Source of the DNA: Zingiber officinale
Lineage: Eukaryota > Streptophyta > Magnoliopsida > Zingiberales > Zingiberaceae
NCBI RefSeq assembly: GCF_018446385.1
Contig: NC_055999.1
Location: forward strand, 79,995,859 to 80,059,858
Length of the DNA: 64,000 nucleotides
Direction of reading: 5' to 3'
A program made the translations under genes and the position numbers. Position 1 is the first letter of the stretch. The number at the start of each line of letters is the position of its first letter. The notes beneath the pieces are model-generated. The model did no database searches. It worked only from the letters and a program-made list of their open reading frames with translations, and was not told the DNA's origin. This document shows, in pieces, positions 1-9,488 of the stretch.

Positions 1-684
1 TTTGGTTTTCTTGACCCCTTTCTTTGTTCTACACACCGAGACTCGTGTAATTCGAAAGTAGAAAAAAGGTTTCCTAGTATACTTACCTCGAGGTCTTTAG
101 AGATATTGTAGGAGTCTATTATAGATGTCCATTCCAGTGTTCTTGGGAACATATTTAAAGCATACCTTTGCGAGTCCCGATTAGTTACTGTTTCTCTCAG
201 GTTTGCTAATCTGGTGATTAACTCCTTGATTATTCTATGTAGATGAGTAACCATTTTGCCTTCTTCCATCCGGAGGTTACTAATTTGGTTCCGAAACAGG
301 TCCCGTCTCGCGAGTTTTACTTCGGGCGTTCCTTCATGTAGCTCCTGGAACTTCTCCCAAAGTTCTTTTGCTAATTTGTAAGCTCTGATTCGACTGACTT
401 CCTGGGGTGGAAGTACGCTCAGTAGGTGGAACTCGGTTCGTCCATTCGCTACGAAGTCAACTTGTTCTTTTTTGGTCCATTGGTACTCTTCTTTTTCAGC
501 TCTTTGTTGGTCCTTGGGAGCTACAAAACCATATTTAATTATTAAAAATAATTTAAAATCTATTTTGAAAAATACCTTCATGCATTTCTTCCGTATCATG
601 AACTCCCCCTCGAATTTATGCAAATAGATGTTGGGTCCGACTATCATCTTTGTGCTTCAATCAACGGTTAGTCCTAAGGCGGTT
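1..684 (-). mobile_element. Copia-type gag region, cut by window edge
   Basis: Read on the minus strand this stretch gives a gag-like translation with the hydrophobic and charged pattern of plant Copia gag (UBN2-type), for example WTKKEQVDFVANGR and ELWEKFQELHEGT. It lies directly inside the primer-binding site and LTR at 685-1583, in the order expected for a minus-strand element. The rest of the element is outside the window. It is treated as a fossil; wholeness cannot be judged from this piece. Confidence 0.65.
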
Positions 685-700
685 GTACTCTGATACCAAT
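685..700 (-). other. Primer-binding site of the Copia element
   Basis: On the minus strand the bases read TTGGTATCAGAGTA just inside the LTR end. TGGTATCAGAG matches the 3' end of plant initiator methionine tRNA, the usual primer of Copia and many Gypsy elements. The site fixes the LTR border at 701 and the orientation of the element. Confidence 0.75.
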
Positions 701-1583
701 TGTTGGCGCAGGTAAACCGGCAAGACGGGGATGGATTGTCCTGAAATAAGTTAGAAGAATCTCAAGCTAGTTTTAGCAGGGATATAATATTAGTTAACCA
801 AATATGACATAATAAATAACAACTTAAAAATAACTAAGAGACTAGGATTTTTTACTTTATTATAACATAGGTGATTGCTAATTTAAGGTGGTTACAAAGC
901 TCCACTAAAAATGTCTCCTTTGATGAAGGTGAAGAAGTCTCTTACACTTTTTGAAAAGCTCAAAAAGTTGTTAGGAGATTAATACAGAAGTTATTGAATA
1001 TTTTTTAACTCCAAGGGTCTTTTTATAGCCCCTGAAAAACTCTATCTGAAGTTGAAAGGTGCCTTCAATAGGGTTCAAGGTGCCTTTAATCATAGAAATC
1101 TTTTCGCCGAAAATAAAATTTTATCTTCGGCTAATGGTCACTGGAAGGTGCCTTCTATAGGCTGGAATGCGCCTTCGATACTATTCATTGAAGGCACCTT
1201 CCAAGCCATGGAAGACGGTTTCCATGAGGTAGATCAACTCCTTAGCTAATCTCTTCGTGTGAGTGATGCTCCGGCTAACCGAAGTTGAGCTCACCCGAAT
1301 CCAACTCTGACATTCTCTTCAAGCAGGCTTCCTTTCCGACTTCTCACCCCTCAAACGTCGCGCACATCCTTCTCTGCTATTGGTGTACTTTTCCGTATCA
1401 CCTCGTCCCTTGGATGCACCGAGCCCGTCAGCTCCTTTTCTGTGTCATCCTTCTCTCTAACTGAGTCTTCCGCTTGACTTTTTATATTCCTAAGCTCCTG
1501 CACACTTAGACATAAGGATCAAATATAAATATGACCTAACTTGACTCGGTTAATCACATCAAAATCAACTTGGGGTACTTACA
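701..1583 (-). mobile_element. Copia 5' LTR (883 bp)
   Basis: The stretch begins TGTTGGCG and ends TACTTACA on the plus strand, giving the TG..CA ends of an LTR. It abuts the primer-binding site at 685-700. Inside is a repeated GAAGGTGCCTTC-like motif around 1057-1200. The outer border joins older foldback repeat at 1584, so the element appears to have inserted into that repeat. The partner LTR is outside the window, so age cannot be estimated from LTR divergence. Confidence 0.65.
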
Positions 1584-1910
1584 ATATCAGGCCCAACGAG
1601 ATTATGATTTAGCTAATTCTCCATTGCATATTTTGGCGTTCTGGAGGTATTGAAATGTTATCGAAAAAATCAGCTAAAATATAAACTCATTCATATCAAG
1701 CCCACATTGGGTCTAATATAAAATCATATTAGGTTTTTACAGAGTTATGATTTAGCTGATTCTTCCGACAATATTTTAGCACCTTCTGCGTCTCCATAGA
1801 TGTTGAAATGTAATCGAAAAAACTAGCTAAATCATAACCCAGTGGGCCTGATAAAATTTTATTGGATATGATATGATTTTATATCAGGACCAACGTGAAC
1901 TGCTTAACAA
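1584..1910. repeat. Foldback repeat, diverged copy 1
   Basis: Two hairpin-forming blocks are visible. The clearest pairs GTTATGATTTAGCTGATTC (from about 1745) with its imperfect complement ending in AGCTAAATCATAAC near 1838. The core motif (gattctt..gataacatttt..caccttc..) recurs at 2460-2720 and, better preserved, at 4420-5220. Short linkers of the type GGCCTGATATGATT are themselves near-palindromic. No coding capacity is visible. Confidence 0.55.
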
Positions 1911-1943
1911 GTATATGTGAAACCTTTATTACATCATATTCAC

Positions 1944-1998
1944 CTTCATATCCGTGGGGCCGGTACTAGGGGGACCGCTAAGATAGCGAATCTATTTT
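1944..1998 (+). mobile_element. SINE family S1, 5'-truncated copy with perfect TSD
   Basis: A 55-bp insert contains the shared S1 3' module (ATCCGTGGGGCCGG ... ACCGCTAAG) and ends in a T-run. It is flanked by identical 19-bp copies of TTTATTACATCATATTCAC at 1925-1943 and 1999-2017. A perfect long target-site duplication, a truncated 5' end and a T-rich tail are the signature of LINE-driven retrotransposition. Other S1 copies are at 12077-12246 and 20239-20341. The perfect duplication suggests a recent insertion. Confidence 0.8.
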
Positions 1999-2329
1999 TT
2001 TATTACATCATATTCACTTATTTTGAATTAAATAATTGTTAAGCTATTCAAAATAAATTTTATTCTCGAAAGTTTAATGCGATATTTTATCTCATGAAAA
2101 AAAGGAACAAATAACTGATTTCTTGATTGGTTAACTATAACCAAAGTTAAAATCAAATGGGTAAAAACTTCATGTTTTCTATCTAGCGCAGAATTGATTT
2201 TTTATTCAATAGAGTGCATTTTTAGCTTTCAATCAATGGAAATTGTTTCTAGCTTTAATTTTCATGTGAATTTTTAAGATGATAAAGAGTCTAACAATAT
2301 GGTTCATTGTATTTTTAATTTTATCGGGA

Positions 2330-2730
2330 AGTATTAAAATATATTTAGAAGAATCAGTTAATCATAACCCTATGACTTTGATAAGATTTCTTATCAGATC
2401 TACATTGAACCTGATATGATTTCATGCGGATTTGATATGAATAAGTTTATATTTTAATTGATCTTTCTGATAACATTTCAACACTTTCAGAAACGTCGAA
2501 AATATGCAATGAATAATATCGTTAGATTATTTACAACTTTAGAAATCTACAAAATCTGAAATTGATCAAATTTAAAATCTCTAGATCCACTAATAAATTT
2601 TGATTCAAATCGAAATTTTAAATTGGACTCATTTAAAATTTTATAAATTTTTAATACTATAAAAGGTTCAATGATATCGTTCATTATGGACTTCTTTAGA
2701 AGGTATTAAAATATTATTAAAAAATATATA
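2330..2730. repeat. Foldback repeat, old copy 2
   Basis: TTTCTGATAACATTTCAACACTTT at about 2462 and the inverted counterpart near 2690-2720 (TTAGAAGGTATTAAAATATT) repeat, with many changes, the hairpin module of 4420-5220. Flanking phrases (CCTGATATGATT and kin) recur as well. It is AT-rich and more diverged than the other copies, so probably the oldest. Confidence 0.45.
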
Positions 2731-2739
2731 CTAAATACT

Positions 2740-3060
2740 ACTTGCATGGAGGAAAGAGAAGAAGTTGTGTAGATTTGAGAGAAAAAATCAAAAAGAGATA
2801 AAAAGAGAAATGAAATAATGAAGAGATAGAATGGCAATAATAAAAAAATGAATACGTTATCAAAATATAATGTATTTTATGATTAATACACCCACCCTCT
2901 TCAGTAAATTGTCGTTATGGGAAATAATCCTATAAAATATATAAACATATAAGAAACGTTAAAATATAAATTAATATTTTTCCTGATAATGAAGTAAAAT
3001 TTCCTTTTTGATAATTTTCGTTATATATCTCGACTTTGCTTAAGCAGTGAATTCTTAGGG
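2740..3060. other. AT-rich intergenic stretch
   Basis: No reading frame, repeat family or structural RNA is recognised between the foldback repeat and the GC-rich exon-like block at 3063. A purine-rich run (AAGAGAAGAAG-like) lies at about 2750-2830. Confidence 0.4.
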
Positions 3061-3062
3061 AA

Positions 3063-3187
3063 CCCAAAGTCAAGATACCCTATTTCGCCGCCTCCGCCTC
3101 CGCCTCCGCCTCCGCCTCGCCATCGGCCATTGTCGGTCTTCCACTTTGCAGGAAGGAAATGGAGAAGTAGAAGAAGGAATGGAGCAG
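3063..3187 (+). other. Probable untranslated first exon of the SAM-domain gene
   Basis: After AT-rich DNA the sequence turns GC-rich with a CCGCCT hexamer repeated about five times (3088-3118), then a purine-rich stretch ending GGAGCAG before GTAATCCC, a good donor at 3188. Its ATGs lead only to very short frames (ATGGAGAAGTAG). A strong acceptor with a long pyrimidine tract (TTCGTATTGCAG, ending 8517) lies upstream of the SAM ORF. The simplest model is a 5' UTR exon with a long leader intron. The transcription start is not determined; RNA evidence is needed to confirm the join. Confidence 0.42.
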
Positions 3188-4114
3188 GTAATCCCTAAAA
3201 GTCCCACCCCCCCCTTATGCATCGTCCTAAATCCAGTTTCTTGTTATCTCTCCCATTGGGCGAAACCAACTTTGACGTATGAATCGCCCATAGCGTTGCT
3301 TCTGATGAACCTTGTTTTATGGCCTTTTAATTTTTTTTTTTTTGGATCTGAATCAAAACATTCGGAAAGGATAAATCACCTAAGTGCGGGTTTGATGTTG
3401 GAGATAGGTCCAGAGGCGAAGCTTCTAGTGTTTTTGCTTCCTAATGTCTTCAATCTCTAGGAGAAAGCAATTTCTTTTTGGATCTTGATAAAAGAAAAAT
3501 GATTTTTTGGTCCATAGTATTTCACATGGATGAAAATATCATATGCTTACTTGAAACAATGGATTCTTGCGAAAATGTCAATGTTGAAATATTGGTCTCA
3601 GGGTCTAGAGTTTTTGTTCTTTTTAAGGACCATTTTAATTGAATGAGGCTGTAAGTGTTTTGGCTAAAGTATAACTCCAATACTGATCGGGATGAATTAG
3701 CTCGGAATCTTTATATGGAGTTTTAGATTTATTTTAGTTATTTATTATTATTTTTTATCACAGATGTAACAAATAACAATTCGTATAAGACATCATTCCC
3801 TTTCTTTCTATGTCTTTACACAAGTTGAGAAAGTTATTTTCTTTCTGCTTCTTCCATTAGTCACGGTAAGGGAATCCAAAAAATGCTACTCTATTTGCTT
3901 TTATTCTTACCTTAATCACACTGTTTGTCATCTGAAAGGCAATTATGGAAAATTTAATTTCTTAATTGCACTCATGGATCTATAATAATGCTTGGTAGAA
4001 ATGAAGAATAATGGTAGTTATCAACCTTCTGTTTTGGCCGATAAAATGATGATTTATTCTCATAAAAAATAAGTATATTGTTTTAGATATCATTTTAACG
4101 ATGATAGAGGATAA

Positions 4115-5505
4115 CGCCAATTGCCCAAAGGGCGCAACTAAAAATCAGAATTGACCAAAAGATGTCCCGAACTTTGAAAATGCCCAAAAAGGCAGACCTT
4201 TTTCCTGTTTTACCACTTTTCCATATTGGACTTTTTCTCTTTCCTCTCTCTTATGCAAACAATCTTTCTTCTCTTTCCTCTCCTCTCTTCTGTTTCCTCT
4301 CTCTGTTGTGTGCATGCATAACTATTATGGTGTTGATTTTTAAAAATCAACACCACGGATAATTACATTATCTTTCAACACTACCACGGACCAGATTTCT
4401 TGCAGACTAGGACCATATTTTAGTTGTTTCTTTCAATAACATTTTAATACCGTCGGAGAAGCCGAAATAAGCAATGGAGGGTACCGTCGAAGTTCTTGTA
4501 GCCTTAGAAATCCATAGGACTTGAAATGTGTCTAATTGGATTTGTTTCAAAATCCACTGATGGACCTAAACAGGTCCGATTGAAATCCACTGATGGATCT
4601 AAACATGTCCGATTGGACACATTTCAGGTCTTGTAGATTTTTGAGGCTGCAAAGACTCTAACAGTGCCCTCCATTGCTTCTTTCAGATTTACCGGAGTAT
4701 TAAAATGTTATTAGAAAAATCAACTAGAACCTTAAACCCTTGTGCTTGATATGAATCTGATTATATCAGGCCCAGGGGTCCACAGGATCTGAAACAGGTC
4801 CAATTGGACTGAAACATGGACCTATACATGTCTAATTGGACCCATTTGGATATCTAAGGTTGCAAGGAGTTCAACTGTGCCCTCCATGGTTTATTTCGAC
4901 TTCTTCGGAGGTGTTAAAATGTTATTGGAAGAATCAACTTGAACCTTAAACCCTCGGGCCTGATATGAATCATGTTGGGCCTGATATGATTCATATCAAG
5001 CCTAGGGGGTTTAGGGTTCTAGCTGATTCTTTCAATAATATTTAACGCCTTCGGAAAAATTGAAATAAACAATGGAGGACACTGTTGGACTCCTTGCAGC
5101 CTTAGAAATCCAAATGGAGGGCTTCTGTGGATTTCTGAGGCTGCAAGGAGTCCAACAATGCCCTCCTTTTTTCGGCTTCTCCGGAGGTGTTAAAATGTTA
5201 TTAGAAGAATCAACTAAAATGTGATCTTAGTTTCTGATAAATTAGGCCCGTGGTAGTGCCGAAAGATAATGTAATTATCTGAAAATCAGCACCACAATAG
5301 TTATGCATGCATACAAAAGAGAGAGGAGAGGAAAGAGAAGAGAGGTTGCATGCATAAGAGAGAGGAAAGAGAAAAGAGAAAGAGAAAAAATCGGATTTGG
5401 AAGAGGGTGTAAAACGGGAAAAAGTGCGCCTTTTGGGCATTTTCAAAGTTTGGGGTGTCTTTTGGTCAATTCCGAACTTGAGGTGCGCCCTTTGGGCAAT
5501 TGCCG
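4115..5505. mobile_element. Non-autonomous long-TIR DNA transposon
   Basis: Terminal inverted repeats of roughly 260-290 bp are visible. The left begins CGCCAATTGCCCAAAGGGCG and the right, reversed, begins CGGCAATTGCCCAAAGGGCG; both continue through AATTGACCAAAAGA, a pyrimidine-rich stretch, TGCATGCATAACTATT and ACGG. Flanks GAGGATAA (4107-4114) and GAGGAAAA (5506-5513) match at 7 of 8, a likely 8-bp target duplication. The TIR length suggests a MULE, but 8 bp is hAT-sized, so the superfamily is left open. No transposase is present. The interior (4400-5230) consists of alternating inverted copies of a roughly 100-bp foldback module. Confidence 0.7.
4420..5230. repeat. Alternating inverted array of a ~100-bp module
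   Basis: The module runs from 'ttcaataacattttaata' through 'ggagaagccgaaataagcaatgg' to 'cagccttagaaatcc'. It occurs forward near 4423-4512 and 5030-5112, and inverted near 4640-4725, 4850-4945 and 5135-5220. Forward and inverted neighbours can pair into long hairpins. Linkers carry GGTCCAATTGGA-like and CCTGATATGATTCATATCAGG-like palindromes. It has no open frame of note. Confidence 0.6.
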
Positions 5506-8500
5506 GAGGAAAAAGTTAACTTGCTTATGTTAAAACAATATATTTGAAAATGGAGACAAGAGGCAACAGAATATGCAGATCTGTATGCTATCTAAAACTT
5601 TGGCAGCAATTCAGACTCATTTATTATTATTTCTCAACTTGGTTCCTAGTGTTAAACCCAGAACAAATTATATGATTTTTTTTTTTCAATGTAGGATTCC
5701 TTTTTCTGCTTGCCATGCTTTAAATTTCATTGTGTATAGGGTTGTTTAATTTATTAAGCTGATGGTTCTTTGTCTTCTTATCTTATGGCATGCAGTGCTA
5801 TCAGAACTTTATGTAAGGGCATTACAATCTTAACTATTATGAGAGTGTCTTTCAGAAATGTGCTATGAAAAGTTATTTGGGCTTTGACATTACAGTTTTA
5901 ACCATTATGATAGTGACTTTCAGCATTTTTTTTGTTTTTTTTATGTCCCCAATCATATTAAGTATGCACTATCAGTGACAGCGTGCGGGAGATGTAACTA
6001 TGATGAATTATACTACAAATTGAAAATACAACATAAATGTTTGATGGAAATGATGATATTAAGATTTTGTCAAAATTAATATTCTTTGTCACTGCCATTT
6101 GATCCATTATTTGATACTGTTTGTATGGATGAACTCATTTTATTAACACCTTTATTATGTCATTATCAACATGTCATCCTGCATTTGCTACTGTTTAACA
6201 ATGCCTCAATTTTCAAATGTTTATGCTAAAAGATTATCTAGATGTTTATTTGCAGCACTTATGATTTAATCTTATATTACTGAATGCTTCAGCAACATCA
6301 AAGTATTTTAATTAAGGTCAATTGCCCAAACTCCCACCAATAGTCGAAGTGTTTAGAACATTGGACTAGATCAGGCATTTAACTTATTAATCCAGGAATC
6401 AGAAAGCAATCTAGTCTGGTTGAAATGATAAATTCATCCTAGTTGAATCAACCTTTGACTAATTGAATTGTAAAAGATGTAGCAGAGGTTGACTGTTCAA
6501 TCCCCACTGAGTTTCAAAACAGTTTGATAATTAGTAATCACTTTTACATTTTTAATGAGAAAGAGTTGGCGCTCAGAATCAAATTGACTCATAGTCTGTC
6601 CTGCTCATTGTTTTTAACCTAATCCTCAAATTTCAACCCAACTTTTGAAACCCTAAGCTACGCTTCTCCTCTATGCCTTATTGTTGCCTATCAGGTTCAT
6701 CTTCTCCTCCTTGCTCACCTCATGGTGATGAGATGTGGAGTCATTGTTTTTTAGATCACACACCTTGCTGATTTCTATCACACTGAAGGTGTGAATTTTA
6801 TCCATAAATTCCTTCACATGAATTGCTGGAGAATCATCCCTACATGTTAGCTATTCGTTCCACAAAGCAAATTCTCCTATTTGGATCCCTGAAGCATCTT
6901 CTCTTCTTCTTTGATTGTGTAAGATGCATTATCCTTCCTCTTTGCATATAGAAGAAGCTTCTCATCATTCTCTTTTTGGATAAATCAAATCACAATGACC
7001 ATCAGCAGCGCCTGCCCTCATTTTGAATGAAGAAATGATCTATGCCAATTACTCTAGAAGCAAGGTTTATTGAATATTTCAGTTTTATAATTGAATCTCT
7101 CTTTTGTTTACTACCAGATTTTCTTTATTCTCCATATCTCAATTTACTTAATTAGACTCTTTTTTTCTTTATCAATGATTGTAAAATAATTTCAATGTCT
7201 CTTACTAAAATATAGGGTGAGATTCAGTTTTATAATGAATGTTATACATATAAGATTTTGGCTAACCATATCTAATTCCCAATTAGGACACATAACAGAA
7301 GCTCTGTGTATGAAGTTGGATTTACATGATCCGGTAAAAGATTTCTCTATCTGTGCATAAATGCTAGATGGGCCTGTAGTTAAGGATTCAGAAGAAAAGA
7401 GCATAAAATTGTCAACTAAGTTATGACACTAACATTTTTGATTAATTAAGTTTCTTGGATATTGCATGAATTTTGGTGCCTGTAAGGCTTGTAATTGTGT
7501 AAAAGAAATATATTTATAAGCAAAAATGGGATAAGGTAGAATATCTCTGTCTCCAAATTCACTCAGAAATTATAAGGATGCCCTGGCATAACATAAATGT
7601 TAAATATTGTGGGAAGACTTATAGCTTTCTGTGAACAAGGAGATCTCTAGTGGGAGGAAAGGGATATGAATTCATTCTATATTATTATCAGTTTGAACTT
7701 TGGAGTCTGGTCAAGCCTCTTCTATCCAAGGTAGCACTGTTATAGTTCTTCACGGCGTGCTAAAAGACTTCCTCCTTGGCATAGCTCAGTCATTCGTGGT
7801 AGGGCTACTCTGGCAGAATTCTTTTCCTAAAGTGAGGATCTAGCTGCTATGGTGCTCTTTCCAGTTCTCATCCATCCTGGTGTCCAATCCCCTAAGTGCA
7901 GCTTTCCCCCTTGTAAAAGAAGGCTTCAATCAGATAAATCACATTTATTGAGTCACCAGCCTCTTATTTGGAAGAGTTGACCACCAGGTTATTTTCAGGT
8001 TCTTTATTAGTTTAAATATTATATAGTGGAGAATCTTCAACTGTACCTTGAATTGTTCATTTTGAGAAAATTTTTGAGGTCTATGTTTATGTTATGCCAT
8101 GAAACAAAATAGTGACTTTCTTACCAACTTTGTGCGACAATCTAAGCCATTAACATGGAAAAAATTTCACAGAAAGATGGAATCATAAAAGATAATGAGA
8201 CTTGTCAAAGCACAATTTTCACAAAATAAAATGTTCATATAGTAGTTTTTTTTTTGCAAGAAAAAACAGGTAAAAGATGAAATATTCCAATTGCAACATA
8301 GTTGAACTTTTGTCTCAGATCCAATTAGCTTGGTTTCATTACTCATGAGGTTGGATTTACTTTTGAGAATATAAATTTGGTGGCTTGCAACCTTTTGTTC
8401 TGCTTAATAGTTTTATAATATTTTCTTTTATTCTAAACTATTGCTGGTTATTTTCTTGCATTATGGTAGACTTTCTTGTTATTTTTTTTCTTCTATTCGT

Positions 8501-8660
8501 ATTGCAGGGATATTCCTCAAAATTCTCTTATGATTCTTTGTAATGATTTTAGCTACCCCAATTTTCCTAGCAGGTCTTGTTTGATGACAAGATGTGCTGT
8601 TTTGTACACCAGATAAAATCCATGTTTTTTTGCAACATCAGCTGCAGATAAGGACCATCC

Positions 8661-9488
8661 ATGATTGGCTCAATGGACCTATCAAGCTCAGTTGTTGGCG
8701 ATGAGGCAATGAAGGAAGAGTGGGTGGTAGTTAAAAAACGTAGAATTATAATTTTGGTTCCTCCAGCTGGAGAATCTCAATCTGTGGTTCCTAAGGTAAA
8801 ATCTACCAAGTCAAGAAGAAATATCCAAATCTCGGGTAGTCCTAAGAGAAGGGCTAAAAGGATTCCAAACAGAAAGAGCTCTAGACCTTCGAAAAAGTTG
8901 TCAGACAATCAACATATGAACAAGGATGAATTTGAGAAACCTTCTCAAGTACTTCCTTTATGTCAAGCACAAGCTAATCCAGGGAAATCAAGATATCTGA
9001 GGAGGAACAAAAATCTTGATCCTTCAATTGCAAGTGGAAATTGGAACAAGAGGACCATGGGCAACAATCATGATCATTTGTACAGCATACCTTTGATGCA
9101 TCGTGAACCAATAACTCAAGGTCTGCAAAACAAAAACATTGTGGCTCACTTTGAAAAGCAAACAATGATGCCCTCTCACAAAATTGCAGCAAGTCTAAGG
9201 AGGCTACCAGTTGTTAGGTCACATGTTGTAGATTACAAATTGCGTGCATTGAACCTTGAGAGAAAGCTCCAGCTATTAGGTGGGCTCAGAACCTGGCTGC
9301 TATCTCAAGGGCTTGAGCGTTTCATATGTATTTTTGAGAGGGAAAAGGTAGGAATCTATCAGTTAGTCAATCTTACAATGGGCAAACTCAAAGATATGGG
9401 TGCAAATGCAGTTGGGCCAAGGAGGAAACTGATTTATGCCATTGAGCATCTCTGCAGGCCTTCTTATTTTGAGGATTGCCAAGATTAA
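8661..9488 (+). CDS. SAM (sterile alpha motif) domain protein, 275 aa
   Basis: The C-terminal 65 residues (about 203-265) form a SAM domain: GGLRTWLLSQGLERFICIFE, then LVNLTMGKLKDMGANAVGPR, then RKLIYAIEHLC, matching helices 1 to 5 of plant SAM proteins of the At3g07760/At5g48680 kind. SAM domains mediate homo- or hetero-oligomer contacts and sometimes RNA binding; the partner here is unknown. Residues 1-190 are basic, low in predicted structure and rich in K, R and S (for example KRRAKRIPNRKSSRPSKK at 62-79), which suggests a nuclear protein. An in-frame stop (TAA at 8649) lies just above ATG 8661; ATG 8673 is an alternative start. The whole coding part is in one exon. The gene probably has an upstream untranslated exon near 3.1 kb. 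Confidence 0.85.
   Translation: MIGSMDLSSSVVGDEAMKEEWVVVKKRRIIILVPPAGESQSVVPKVKSTKSRRNIQISGSPKRRAKRIPNRKSSRPSKKLSDNQHMNKDEFEKPSQVLPLCQAQANPGKSRYLRRNKNLDPSIASGNWNKRTMGNNHDHLYSIPLMHREPITQGLQNKNIVAHFEKQTMMPSHKIAASLRRLPVVRSHVVDYKLRALNLERKLQLLGGLRTWLLSQGLERFICIFEREKVGIYQLVNLTMGKLKDMGANAVGPRRKLIYAIEHLCRPSYFEDCQD

Larger units (their letters stand above)
3188..8517 (+). other. Probable 5.3-kb leader intron of the SAM-domain gene
   Basis: The stretch begins GTAATC and ends in a pyrimidine tract plus GCAG. It is AT-rich and holds no recognisable coding segment. It contains the 1391-bp long-TIR transposon at 4115-5505; the remainder (5520-8500) shows nothing I can name beyond short AT-rich frames. A long intron in the 5' UTR is common in plant regulatory genes. 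The borders are inferred from splice-site quality alone. Confidence 0.38.
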
